Below are positions 17,594 to 26,545 of a DNA stretch of 64,000 bases, piece after piece. The notes beneath the pieces were generated by a model. It did no database searches, was not told the origin of the DNA, and saw nothing but the letters and a program-made list of their open reading frames with translations. The stretch is from Cellulophaga algicola DSM 14237. GTDB lineage: Bacteria > Bacteroidota > Bacteroidia > Flavobacteriales > Flavobacteriaceae. How positions within the stretch are numbered: the first letter of the stretch is position 1; each line of letters begins with the position of its first letter. The stretch is from positions 2,170,001 to 2,234,000 of the forward strand of contig NC_014934.1 in NCBI RefSeq assembly GCF_000186265.1. Direction: 5' to 3'. The translations under genes were made by a program, and so were the position numbers.

Positions 17594-17627
17594 TAAAAAA
17601 ATCCCTTAACAATTACGCTAAGGGATC
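17594..17627 (-). terminator. Terminator of the HmuY/TonB-receptor operon
   Basis: ATCCCTTA (17601-17608) pairs with TAAGGGAT (17619-17626); the minus-strand T run is at 17600-17595. The loop AACAATTACGC is the same as in the terminator at 4681-4715. Confidence 0.82.
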
Positions 17628-17665
17628 TAAAATTATAATACACTAATTTTAGGACATCTGGATGT

Positions 17666-18748
17666 CTATTGAAGTAGGCTATAAATAAATTCAGGGTTAC
17701 CTCTTTCGCCTGCCTCATTGGTAAGCGCTAAAAATTTTATTTTATAGTAATTGTCATCCGTATCTCTAAGAACAAAAAATACGTCTTCTTTTAAAGAGGG
17801 TAATGTGCTTGGTCCTCCACCATTTCTCCAAGTGCTACCTATTCCACGTTGGTCATTTAAAAAATTAGCAGGATTAATAGCTGTCAATGTAAAATTATCA
17901 TAGGTCAAAGTACCTTCTGTTGTATCTACGATATATGCGCTAACGTTTGCTTTTATATTGTTCGTCACATAATCAGCATAACCATAAGAACCAAAACCTT
18001 CTATAATGTCGGTAAATACAGTAAAGTTTAAATCCCACTTTGTTGCCTCTGGTTCAACGGATACTATCGTTTCTGTGGTAAAACTAAAGTAGGAGAAATT
18101 ATATGCAGAATCTTTAGTAATGGTAACTTCTTGGTGTGTGGTATCTTCTAAATTGGCGAATTGTAAAATATAATCCGCCCCTGATTTTAAAATTCTTATT
18201 TTTTTCCAACCCCTATTATCTCCAGATACATTTGCACTACCCGTAGTGGCAGGCGTAGTGCCTATTTCTTTTCCTAAGTTAAGTAAGTATACTGGGTTAT
18301 TTTCATCCGTATCTTCTATCGTGGCTATTGCAGTACTGGTAATTTGCCCGTTTGGGTTGTCTATAAAGACGGCGTTTGAAGCCTCATACGTGCCAACGGC
18401 AACTTGTGGTTGTAAATTTACTACCTCTTCGGTAGTGCTATTTACGGCATCAATATCCGTCGTAGTTAAAGCAGCTACTGCCATGTAAAGAGCGCCGTTA
18501 ATAATAACTTGAAATTCTGATCCGGCATAAAAGCCTAAGTCCCAAGAATCTCTCTTTGCGGTAGTGGTAGTTTCTGTACTTAAGTCTATGTAGACTTGGT
18601 TAGGTTCATTAGATCCTCCAACCTCTGGGGAAATTGCGGCACCCTCTATGACAATTTCTATAGGAGCTGCTGGAGTATCATCATCAGAGCAACTAGAAAA
18701 TAGTAATACGGCTAATGCGGCAATAAAAGGAAGTGCATGGTGTTTCAT
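17666..18748 (-). CDS. HmuY-family surface lipoprotein
   Basis: The signal peptide ends at SSCSDDDT: Cys20 is the lipid-modified residue and SDDD matches the acidic Bacteroidota surface-export signal, so the protein is probably exposed outside the cell. The segment SWDLGFYAGSEFQVIINGAL and the later TKWDLNFTVFT and YYKIKFLALT blocks are HmuY-domain features; HmuY proteins capture haem and hand it to a TonB-dependent receptor. At 360 aa it is longer than Porphyromonas HmuY. It starts 12 nt after the receptor stop and is cotranscribed with it. Haem binding itself is inferred. Confidence 0.85.
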   Translation of the reverse strand: MKHHALPFIAALAVLLFSSCSDDDTPAAPIEIVIEGAAISPEVGGSNEPNQVYIDLSTETTTTAKRDSWDLGFYAGSEFQVIINGALYMAVAALTTTDIDAVNSTTEEVVNLQPQVAVGTYEASNAVFIDNPNGQITSTAIATIEDTDENNPVYLLNLGKEIGTTPATTGSANVSGDNRGWKKIRILKSGADYILQFANLEDTTHQEVTITKDSAYNFSYFSFTTETIVSVEPEATKWDLNFTVFTDIIEGFGSYGYADYVTNNIKANVSAYIVDTTEGTLTYDNFTLTAINPANFLNDQRGIGSTWRNGGGPSTLPSLKEDVFFVLRDTDDNYYKIKFLALTNEAGERGNPEFIYSLLQ

Positions 18749-18759
18749 AAGTGTAATTG

Positions 18760-20892
18760 TTAAAAGTTTAGATTGTATAATAGTTTTAAATAAAAAGACC
18801 TACCGTAACCAAGTAAAAGTCCGTTGTTATTCGTAGAATGCGTGCCCCCAGAAGTGGTACTACTGATGGCTACGCTGGTTACATCTAATAAGTTTCTAGC
18901 GCCTATGGTTGCTTGAATTTTTTTCTCCAAAAAAGATTTCTTGATGGAAGCATCCATCCAGCTATAGGCATTGGTTTTAGATTTTGAGAAAATAGAATTG
19001 CCTTCTTCGTCTGCATCAGAAGCGGTGTAATCATATTGTGCACCGTTGTATTTAAATAGGAGACTAAAAGCGGTGTCCCATTTTTTAGAAATATAGGTGC
19101 TGCTTGTATTTATTTGAAAAGAGTATAAGAAATCATTGGAAGCATTTGCTTCGTTTGCTGCTATTCTAGAGATGCCTTGTATGGTGGCTCCAAAATTAAA
19201 ATTCCACTGTTCTTTTTTCAAGCTGTTATCGGTGGTCAATCCCCAAAGTTTATAAGCATTTATATTGATGTACTCATACTGCAAAGGGGTGCTGTTGATA
19301 ATGGCAAGATCTATTTTATCATTAATGTCTATATAACTTGCTTTTAGCGTGCTTGTCACTATTCCATTAGGTATTGTAGCTGTTTTTTTTAGGTTGATAA
19401 AGGCGGTGTATCCTTTTTCTGGATTTAAATTTTCATTCCCCTGCACATCATGGTTAGAATCTACAAAATAGTAATAGAGTTCTTGAAAGTTTGGTGTGCG
19501 GTATGAGGTGCCTATATTTCCTCTTAGCTCAACGCCATTTTTTAATTGTTGCCTAAGACTCAGGGAAGCTAAAAGTTTCGTGTTAAATTTTGAATTGTAC
19601 TCGTATCTAAATCCAGGTCTTGCAGATAAGGCATCTGTTATTTTCCATTCAGAAGAGGTAAATAGTGCAAAGTTGCTTTGGGTGTATTCTTTGTCTTCTT
19701 GAGTGACGTCGCCAGAGGCTTGCGTATCAAATCCTTTATTATATCGTGCTTCATAGCCTAATTGAAAATTATAAAGATCGTTCTGAAGAAGATTATTTAT
19801 AGTTCCTTTAGAGAACAATACTTTGCTAGATTGATAGGTCTCGTTTGTCACATCACTTTTTTGCTGCGTGACGATGTAATAGTTAAATTGATTTAAGTCT
19901 CTTTTCTGTTCTTGATACGAAAGAGAAGCATCATACCTAGCACCAGAATTAAAAGTTCCATTAATGCTTAAATTATTTACAAGCCTATTTGTTTTGAAGA
20001 TTTTGTCTGTAGAGGAGGGGTTGCTTGTTTGGTTTTCAACATTTATATTGGACCGTACCGTTTCATCATAATAGTTCAAAATCTCATTAAAGTATTCGAA
20101 CTTATAAAGTAGCGTAAATTTATCTCCTTTGTAATTAAGAAATGCATTGGTATTGTATTGTGTTTTAGGAAGCCATTCATAGCCTCTTAAGCCATCATTT
20201 TGATAATAACTCTGCCCTTGTTTGTTATCAAAAAAACCAGCAAAGTCATTTCTATTAAAACCTATCCGTGCGTATAGTTGATCACTTAAGTTATGTGATA
20301 TGTTTAGACCCTGAATATGTCTTCCTTTATCAAACCAAGCATATTCATTACTTACTGTTTCTTCCTGCGTAAGAAATTGGATCTTCCAAGGTTCCTCGGA
20401 AGATTTTTTGGTAATAATATTGATAACTCCAGAAACCGCATTGGCTCCATATTCTACCCCCATGGCACCTTCTACAATTTCTATTCGTTCAATATCATCA
20501 AGATTTATTTGGGTGAGATCTATGTTGTTTCCCATTCCACTATCACTTACTAAAGGAATGTTGTCTATTAGTATATTAAAATACTGACCATCTAGGCCAA
20601 AGAAAGAAATGGTAGATTTTCCAGTCTGCGAACTTGGTAAAATGGTAAGGTTTAAATTAAAGTTTAGAACGTCTGCAAGGGTATTAGCTGCTTGGTTTTC
20701 TATTTGTGTTTTAGTAATGACAATTACATTATTTATAGCTTTATTTATCGTCGTTGGGTTGTATTGTCCTGTAATGACAACCTCGTTTAAGGTTTCTATA
20801 TGCGTAGTATCAGTCGCTGTAGTTTGAGAAAAAAGAAATCCGGTCAAAACTAGGGTAAAAAAAAGGCAGTAATAATTTTTATTTAGACTCAT
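18760..20892 (-). CDS. TonB-dependent outer-membrane receptor (HmuR-like)
   Basis: A signal peptide (to about residue 24) is followed by a plug domain (LNEVVITGQYNPTTINKAINNVIVIT..., SFFGLDGQYFNILIDNIPLV, YGANAVSGVINIITKK) and a beta-barrel ending in aromatic LYNLNF. Length is 710 aa. It lacks the long CarboxypepD-like N-terminal domain of SusC proteins, fitting a siderophore/haem receptor. Pairing with HmuY and divergence from a reductase operon support haem or iron uptake driven by TonB. A TATATTTG promoter lies 18-26 nt upstream. Confidence 0.92.
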   Translation of the reverse strand: MSLNKNYYCLFFTLVLTGFLFSQTTATDTTHIETLNEVVITGQYNPTTINKAINNVIVITKTQIENQAANTLADVLNFNLNLTILPSSQTGKSTISFFGLDGQYFNILIDNIPLVSDSGMGNNIDLTQINLDDIERIEIVEGAMGVEYGANAVSGVINIITKKSSEEPWKIQFLTQEETVSNEYAWFDKGRHIQGLNISHNLSDQLYARIGFNRNDFAGFFDNKQGQSYYQNDGLRGYEWLPKTQYNTNAFLNYKGDKFTLLYKFEYFNEILNYYDETVRSNINVENQTSNPSSTDKIFKTNRLVNNLSINGTFNSGARYDASLSYQEQKRDLNQFNYYIVTQQKSDVTNETYQSSKVLFSKGTINNLLQNDLYNFQLGYEARYNKGFDTQASGDVTQEDKEYTQSNFALFTSSEWKITDALSARPGFRYEYNSKFNTKLLASLSLRQQLKNGVELRGNIGTSYRTPNFQELYYYFVDSNHDVQGNENLNPEKGYTAFINLKKTATIPNGIVTSTLKASYIDINDKIDLAIINSTPLQYEYININAYKLWGLTTDNSLKKEQWNFNFGATIQGISRIAANEANASNDFLYSFQINTSSTYISKKWDTAFSLLFKYNGAQYDYTASDADEEGNSIFSKSKTNAYSWMDASIKKSFLEKKIQATIGARNLLDVTSVAISSTTSGGTHSTNNNGLLLGYGRSFYLKLLYNLNF

Positions 20893-20910
20893 TCTTGATT
20901 AGATTTGTGG

Positions 20911-20947
20911 CAAATATAATATCTTATTTTAATTGAGTCTAAATAAG
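20911..20947 (-). promoter_or_regulatory. Receptor promoter with overlapping inverted repeat
   Basis: The minus-strand TATATTTG (20918-20911) is the -7 element. CTTATTT (20923-20929) and AAATAAG (20941-20947) form a perfect 7-bp inverted repeat across the -33 region, a plausible repressor (Fur-like) site between the divergent operons. The operator role is inference. Confidence 0.45.
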
Positions 20948-20988
20948 GTTAATGTTTTTTAAAAGAAATCAATTTAAATTTTAATGAA

Positions 20989-21894
20989 ATGAAAAAATCT
21001 ATCTCTTTTGTCTTATTAAGTTTCGTCTTTGCTGGGGTGTTACATGCTCAGTCTAAAAAAAAACAAGACCAGAAGGCTATCAAAAGTATGTGTGGGTGTT
21101 ATGAAGTGGCTTTTAATTTTGCAGAAACCTTTGAATATTCAAACGATTCTACCTATGTGCCTTCGAAGACAAAACATGATAAAGGCTTAGAATGGGTTCA
21201 GTTAGTAGAAGATTCTGATGATAAGATTATGTTACAACATTTGCTTATCGTGGGTTCTCCAGAGCAACCTTATATTGTAAAACACTGGAGACAAGATTGG
21301 GAATATCAGAACACTAATTTGTATGAGTTTGATCATGATAATAAATGGAAATTTATTAGTTTGCCAAAAAAGGTAGTAGAAGGGCAGTGGTCTCAAAAAG
21401 TATTTCAAGTAGATGATAGTCCGCGGTATGAAGGTACGGCAACCTGGATTCATGCAGACGGTAAAAGCTATTGGGAAAATACAACAGATGCACCCTTACC
21501 TAGAAGAGAATATACAACACGTAGTGACTATAATGTAACGACCAGAACAAACAGACAGGAAATTGTTGCTCAAGGTTGGATTCATGACCAAGATAATAAT
21601 AAAGTAATTCGTGAGGAGGGTAAAGAAGATGTCTTATTAGCGCAAGAGAAAGGACATAATGATTATGTTAAAGTAGCTGATAGTAACTGTAAAGCGGCAC
21701 AGGAGTACTGGGCGAGTCATGAAGCGAAGTGGCAAATAGTGCGTTTAAAATGGGATGAGGTTTTTGCACGAAATAAAGATTTGTCTTTAGAAGAAAAAGT
21801 GGACAATAAAGTGTTATTTAAATATTTGTTTGACGACGAAAATTATAACTCAGCAGAACAAATAAATCCAGTTATAGAATCATTTGTAAAATAA
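20989..21894 (+). CDS. DUF6607-family exported protein
   Basis: A signal peptide (MKKSISFVLLSFVFAGVLHAQ) is followed by a Trp-rich soluble domain with MCGCYEVAFNFAETF, VKHWRQDWEYQN and WIHADGKSYWEN, which I recognise as DUF6607; the fold and function are not known to me. The CGC pair may be disulfide-bonded or bind metal. 301 aa. It is first in a four-gene operon (gaps of 7, 1 and 9 nt) divergent from the HmuY/receptor genes, so a role in iron or haem handling at the periplasm is inferred from context. Confidence 0.78.
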   Translation: MKKSISFVLLSFVFAGVLHAQSKKKQDQKAIKSMCGCYEVAFNFAETFEYSNDSTYVPSKTKHDKGLEWVQLVEDSDDKIMLQHLLIVGSPEQPYIVKHWRQDWEYQNTNLYEFDHDNKWKFISLPKKVVEGQWSQKVFQVDDSPRYEGTATWIHADGKSYWENTTDAPLPRREYTTRSDYNVTTRTNRQEIVAQGWIHDQDNNKVIREEGKEDVLLAQEKGHNDYVKVADSNCKAAQEYWASHEAKWQIVRLKWDEVFARNKDLSLEEKVDNKVLFKYLFDDENYNSAEQINPVIESFVK

Positions 21895-21901
21895 AATAAA
21901 G

Positions 21902-23368
21902 ATGAAAAAACAATTACTACTAAGTTTAGTGCTTTTAGTTGGACTTCAATTAAGTGCGCAAGAGAATGTTTTTCTAGAGCGAGATTTTTGGAATAGTAAG
22001 CCTACTGTTGAAAGTATCGATTTAAAAATTAAAGAAGGGAATGATATTACAGCAAAAACATCAAATAATTTTGATGCTGTTGTGTATGCTATTTTACAAG
22101 AAAATGATAACGCTGTTATCAAATACGTGCAGTCTAAAGACGGCAATGATGTAAATAAACTAACTCATGATGGTAGAACTTATATGTTCTGGGCAGCTTA
22201 TAAAGGCAATACAGAAATTATGGAGTATCTAATCGCTAAAGGGGCAAAAACTACCATTACCGATGATAAAGGAAGTACCATTTTAAATTTTGCAGCAGCA
22301 TCAGGACAGCAAAATACGAAGGTGTATGATATTTGTTTGGCTAATGGAGCAGATCTAAAAAAAGACCTTAATCCTCACGGTGCAAATGCATTATTACTTT
22401 CAGCAGCAAATGATCCAGAATTTAAGTTAATGGATTATTTTACGAGTAAAGGTTTGGCGCTAACTAGTGTAGATCGTGATGGTAATGACGCTTTTAATTA
22501 TGTGGCTAAAACAGGCGATATAGCCCATTTAAAAAAATTACATCAGAAAGGTATAAAAGGAAACGATATTGCTTTTATTTTTGCGACCCAAGCGGGGCGT
22601 AACGCTAAAGCTAAGCCATTGAGTTTTTACAAGTTTTTAGAATCCTTAGATTTAAACCCTAAAGTCATAGATTCTGAAGGTAATACGCCTTTGCATAATC
22701 TTGCATCTTACGAACAGAACAAGGAGGTGCTAGACTATTTTATGGCAAAAGGGCTGGCTATGAACCTAGAGGATGCTGATGGGAATACAGCCTTTTTAAA
22801 TGCTGCAGGGAGAAATAAATTGGAGGTTATATCTTATTTGTTGCCTATGGTGGACGATGTAAATCACGTAAATAAAAAAGGGGAATCTGCATTAGCAATT
22901 GCAGTTGCATACAATTCTCCTGAGGTTGTTTCTTATTTACTTAAAAATAAAGCAGCTATATCTAGTATTGATAAGGACGGAAATACCTTGGCGTATTACC
23001 TTTTAAAAGCTCATAAGAAACCAGATTTTGAAGAAAAATTAAAGGTGTTGAAAGCGGCAGGTTTTGATCTTGCTAAAACACAAGAAAATGGAAATACCTT
23101 GTTTCATATAGCTTTGGAATATGATGATATTGCTCTGTTAAAACGTATAAATGAATATGGTATTGATGTAAACGCGAAAAACAAAGAAGGTATAGCTCCT
23201 TTGCATTTAGCAGCTATGAAGGCTAAAGATGATACGGTTTTAAAATATTTATTAAGTATAGGAGCAAAGAAAGCTGCGGTAACAGATTTTGATGAATCTG
23301 TCTATGATTTAGCTGCTGAGAACGAATTGTTACAAGAAAATAATATATCAATTGAATTTTTAAAATAA
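21902..23368 (+). CDS. Exported ankyrin-repeat protein
   Basis: After a signal peptide (MKKQLLLSLVLLVGLQLSAQ) the protein is almost wholly ankyrin repeats, for example GRTYMFWAAYKGNTEIMEYL, GNTPLHNLASYEQNKEVLDYF, GESALAIAVAYNSPEVVSYL and GIAPLHLAAMKAKDDTVLKYL, about 12-13 units over 488 aa. Ankyrin stacks are binding scaffolds without enzymatic activity. A periplasmic location is unusual but recurs in bacterial metal and oxidative-stress loci. Second gene of the operon, 1 nt from the next gene, so translation is tightly coupled. Confidence 0.88.
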   Translation: MKKQLLLSLVLLVGLQLSAQENVFLERDFWNSKPTVESIDLKIKEGNDITAKTSNNFDAVVYAILQENDNAVIKYVQSKDGNDVNKLTHDGRTYMFWAAYKGNTEIMEYLIAKGAKTTITDDKGSTILNFAAASGQQNTKVYDICLANGADLKKDLNPHGANALLLSAANDPEFKLMDYFTSKGLALTSVDRDGNDAFNYVAKTGDIAHLKKLHQKGIKGNDIAFIFATQAGRNAKAKPLSFYKFLESLDLNPKVIDSEGNTPLHNLASYEQNKEVLDYFMAKGLAMNLEDADGNTAFLNAAGRNKLEVISYLLPMVDDVNHVNKKGESALAIAVAYNSPEVVSYLLKNKAAISSIDKDGNTLAYYLLKAHKKPDFEEKLKVLKAAGFDLAKTQENGNTLFHIALEYDDIALLKRINEYGIDVNAKNKEGIAPLHLAAMKAKDDTVLKYLLSIGAKKAAVTDFDESVYDLAAENELLQENNISIEFLK

Positions 23369-23369
23369 T

Positions 23370-23864
23370 ATGAAAAACGTATTTAAAATAACGGGAGCGG
23401 CATTTGTAATGCTAGTAGTCTTTTCCATTTATTCTTTTAGTGCTAAACCTGCTGCCACAAAATACAAGTGTATGATGCAGATGGTAAATTATACAGGTGA
23501 AGGCGCTTATGTGGTAGTATCATTAATTAACCCAAAAGGAGATTATGAGAAGACGCTTTATGTGCAGGGAGATGATAGTGAATGGTACCATGACCTAACG
23601 GAATGGTGGAAATTTTACGGAAAAAAACGCTCTGGGATAGACGCGATTACTGGAGCTACTATAGCAGGTGGAGGACGAATTGTAAGTGTTATTGAAATTG
23701 AGGATTCAAAAATAAATAGTGGTTATAGTATTCGGTTTGAAACTGCTGTAGAAGATCAAGAATACTATACAAAAGATGTGCAGTTTGAATTGACAACGGC
23801 ATCTGTAAAAAGTAAAGTAGAAGGCACGGGTTTTTTACGTTATGTGCGTTTATTGCCTAATTAA
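23370..23864 (+). CDS. DUF2271-domain exported protein
   Basis: An N-terminal hydrophobic signal (GAAFVMLVVFSIYSFSA) precedes a DUF2271-like domain with WYHDLTEWWKFYGKK and IDAITGATIAGGGRIVSV. The SGIDAITGAT stretch resembles FMN-attachment contexts of RnfG/NqrC-type proteins ([S/T]GAT), but I cannot establish covalent flavin. 164 aa. DUF2271 proteins commonly sit next to PepSY proteins, as here, 9 nt upstream of one. Confidence 0.78.
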   Translation: MKNVFKITGAAFVMLVVFSIYSFSAKPAATKYKCMMQMVNYTGEGAYVVVSLINPKGDYEKTLYVQGDDSEWYHDLTEWWKFYGKKRSGIDAITGATIAGGGRIVSVIEIEDSKINSGYSIRFETAVEDQEYYTKDVQFELTTASVKSKVEGTGFLRYVRLLPN

Positions 23865-23873
23865 ATAGTTTCT

Positions 23874-26060
23874 ATGACAATTTCGATCTGGAGATATAGC
23901 CACCTTACCTTGGCTATATCTTCTTTTGTTTTTATATTATTAGCATCGGTTACCGGAATTATACTGGCATTTGAACCTATCTTGGAGCAAATACAGCCTT
24001 ATAAAATGGCCGACCTTGATACTCTCTCTCTTTCAGAAACCATCACCGTATTTAAGGATACCTATCCAGAAGTTATAGCACTAGAGGTAGATGCGAATGA
24101 GTTTGTGTTGGCAAGTGTTATTACAGAGGAAGGCGAATCTTTGTCGGGTTATTTTAATCCCCAAACAGCAGTTTTCTTAGGAGAAAAGCCCGAGGCTTCA
24201 ACCTTTTTTCAATTTGTAACCAATTTGCATCGTTCCCTTTTTTTGAAAAGTACAGGGCGATTTTTAGTAGGTTTCTGTTCTTTTTTATTATTCTTAATTT
24301 CTATTTCAGGAGCTGTTCTGGTGCTGCAAAGGCAACGTGGATTTAAAAAGTTCTTTGCTAAAATAGTAAACGAAAATTTCTCTCAATACTGGCATGTGGT
24401 TTTAGGAAGGTGGTCTTTAATACCCATTATAATCATTACCGTTACAGGGGTTTATTTGTCTTTAGAAAAGTTTGATGTATTCCCGAATATTAAGAGTTCT
24501 CATGAAGTAGCTTATGAGACTATTGCTGCTACGCCAGTGGTATTAATAAATAATTTTCCTGCTCTTCAAGAGGTTAAGCTTTCTGAACTCAGCTCCGTAG
24601 AATTTCCTTTTTCTGACGATGTAGAAGATTATTATACCGTAGAATTAGAAGATAGAGCGCTTCTTGTTAATCAGTTTACTGGAGAAATTCTTAGCGAGGT
24701 TCAGAGTCCGCTTACCAGCGTATTGTCACGCCTTAGTATTCAATTGCATACCGGTAAAGGCAGTATTGTATGGTCCTTAATTTTGGCGGTCGCTACTATT
24801 AATATTTTGTTTTTTATCTATTCAGGATTTGTCATGACTTTTAAAAGAAGACAATCACGGATTAAAAATAAATTCACTAAAAATTCTAGTACGTTTGTAA
24901 TCTTGGTAGGTTCTGAAAATGGAAGCACTTTGGTTTTTGCTAATGCGCTAAAAGAACAGCTTATGGCATCTGGTCATAGTGTGTTTTTATCGGAACTTAA
25001 TGCGTATGCAACGTATAAAAATGTGGAGCATGTAATTGTCATGACTTCTACGTATGGAGAAGGAGAAGCGCCTGTAAATGCTACTAATTTTTTAAACCTA
25101 TTAAACACAGTTCCGCAAGATAAGAGTTATAGTTTTTCTGTAGTTGGTTTTGGATCTTTAGCATATCCTGAGTTCTGTAAATTTGCATTTGATATTGATG
25201 TGAGTTTACAACAACAAGGAAAACAGCAGTTGTTACCTGTATGTACTATCAATGACAAATCTTTTAGCAGTTTTGAACAATGGGTAGGGCTGTGGTCTAA
25301 AGCAGTAGGATTAACAATTGTAGTTCCTTCCAGTAGTCTAGATGTAAAACCGAAACATTTAAAAGAATTTAAAGTTATTTCTGTTACCGCCTCAAAGGAT
25401 AATCCTGATGATACTTTCAAAATTGTTTTAAAGCCAAATAAGAGGCTACAATTTACGTCGGGTGATTTGTTAGCTATTTACCCTAAAAACGATTACCATG
25501 AGCGTTTGTATTCTATAGGGAAGCTTCATGGTGCGCTTCATTTAAGTGTGAAACTCCATGCTCAAGGTTTAGGATCTGGTTATTTAAATGCTTTGAAAAA
25601 GGATGCTATTTTTTCTGCTCGAATTATAGAAAACAAAAATTTTCATTTCCCTAAAAAATCAAGTCGTGTGGTCTTGATTGGTAATGGTACGGGGGTACTC
25701 CCATTTCTAGGAATGTTGGATCAGAACACAAAAAATATTCCAACGTATTTGTATTGTGGCTTACGCAACCAGCAATCCTATGCCTTATATGAGAACGAGT
25801 TGAATGCTAGTTTGGCTAATGGACATTTAGCAAAACTACATCTAGCGCTCTCGCAAGAACAAGGAAAGGTATATGTTCAGGATCTTTTGTTGCGTGATGT
25901 TGTATTTATTTTTGAAACCTTATCGATGGGTGGAACCCTTATGATATGTGGGTCTTTAGCCATGTATCAAGGAGTACAAAGTGTTTTAAGGCAATTGTGT
26001 GAAGCTAATAAAACTGATTTTGAATCGTTTAGGCACTTAATTAAATCAGATTGCTATTAA
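23874..26060 (+). CDS. PepSY-TM, flavodoxin and FNR-type reductase fusion
   Basis: The N-terminal half is a PepSY-TM membrane protein with helices near 12-35, 134-156, 176-196 and 297-322 and His residues in the helices and nearby (TNLHRSL, YWHVVLGRW, QLHTGKGS), suitable for haem ligation. A flavodoxin domain follows (about 340-480; ILVGSENGSTLVFANAL, TSTYGEGEAPVNA), then an FAD/NAD(P)H reductase domain (RLYSIGK, GNGTGVLPFLGML, YLYCGLRNQQSYALYENEL). The fusion could move electrons from cytoplasmic NAD(P)H through FAD, FMN and membrane haem to periplasmic ferric iron or haem. 728 aa; last gene of the operon. Confidence 0.87.
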   Translation: MTISIWRYSHLTLAISSFVFILLASVTGIILAFEPILEQIQPYKMADLDTLSLSETITVFKDTYPEVIALEVDANEFVLASVITEEGESLSGYFNPQTAVFLGEKPEASTFFQFVTNLHRSLFLKSTGRFLVGFCSFLLFLISISGAVLVLQRQRGFKKFFAKIVNENFSQYWHVVLGRWSLIPIIIITVTGVYLSLEKFDVFPNIKSSHEVAYETIAATPVVLINNFPALQEVKLSELSSVEFPFSDDVEDYYTVELEDRALLVNQFTGEILSEVQSPLTSVLSRLSIQLHTGKGSIVWSLILAVATINILFFIYSGFVMTFKRRQSRIKNKFTKNSSTFVILVGSENGSTLVFANALKEQLMASGHSVFLSELNAYATYKNVEHVIVMTSTYGEGEAPVNATNFLNLLNTVPQDKSYSFSVVGFGSLAYPEFCKFAFDIDVSLQQQGKQQLLPVCTINDKSFSSFEQWVGLWSKAVGLTIVVPSSSLDVKPKHLKEFKVISVTASKDNPDDTFKIVLKPNKRLQFTSGDLLAIYPKNDYHERLYSIGKLHGALHLSVKLHAQGLGSGYLNALKKDAIFSARIIENKNFHFPKKSSRVVLIGNGTGVLPFLGMLDQNTKNIPTYLYCGLRNQQSYALYENELNASLANGHLAKLHLALSQEQGKVYVQDLLLRDVVFIFETLSMGGTLMICGSLAMYQGVQSVLRQLCEANKTDFESFRHLIKSDCY

Positions 26061-26133
26061 TTCTTATTATTCTGAAAATAATAGGGAATACATTTTTTAT
26101 TTAGAATGATTCTACATAATTTAGTTATTTAGA

Positions 26134-26520
26134 ATGTATATAAATAAAAACGACCCCATGAACGATATCGATACTATTTATTATAATGATTTTGGAATAG
26201 CTTTTCAATGGAAGAAAAACCTAGGAAAGGATTTCAAAAAAGTACAGTTAGTATTTAAAGATACTGGAATGTATTTGACTCCGAATGAACTGGTGTGTTT
26301 TTCTTCAAAAGTAAATGACACTTTAGATGATTTGTGTGTTTGCTATGATTGTCAGAATAAGGAAAACTGCAGATCTTACTTATTGCAAACACCTTTAGGA
26401 CAATTGAGTTTTGCGATGACGTATCCTGAATTAGAGAAAATCAAGGATTTAATCAGTGGCACAATTTTTCAATTGCGATTGGATAATTTCTTGGAAAATG
26501 AGGCTATAGATCTAAGCTAA
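26134..26520 (+). CDS. Small conserved cytoplasmic protein, possibly DUF6686
   Basis: This 128-aa protein has no signal peptide. A central Cys cluster (CVCYDCQNKENC) suggests metal binding or disulfides. The overall pattern (IYYNDFGIAFQW..., LVFKDTGMYLTPNELVCFSSKV, LSFAMTYPELEKIKDLI) resembles DUF6686, but I am not certain. An internal Met (residue 9, at 26158) is an alternative start. It follows the iron operon by 73 nt and could be its last member or independent. Confidence 0.65.
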   Translation: MYINKNDPMNDIDTIYYNDFGIAFQWKKNLGKDFKKVQLVFKDTGMYLTPNELVCFSSKVNDTLDDLCVCYDCQNKENCRSYLLQTPLGQLSFAMTYPELEKIKDLISGTIFQLRLDNFLENEAIDLS

Positions 26521-26545
26521 GCAAATAGTTATTTAGCGTAACGGA

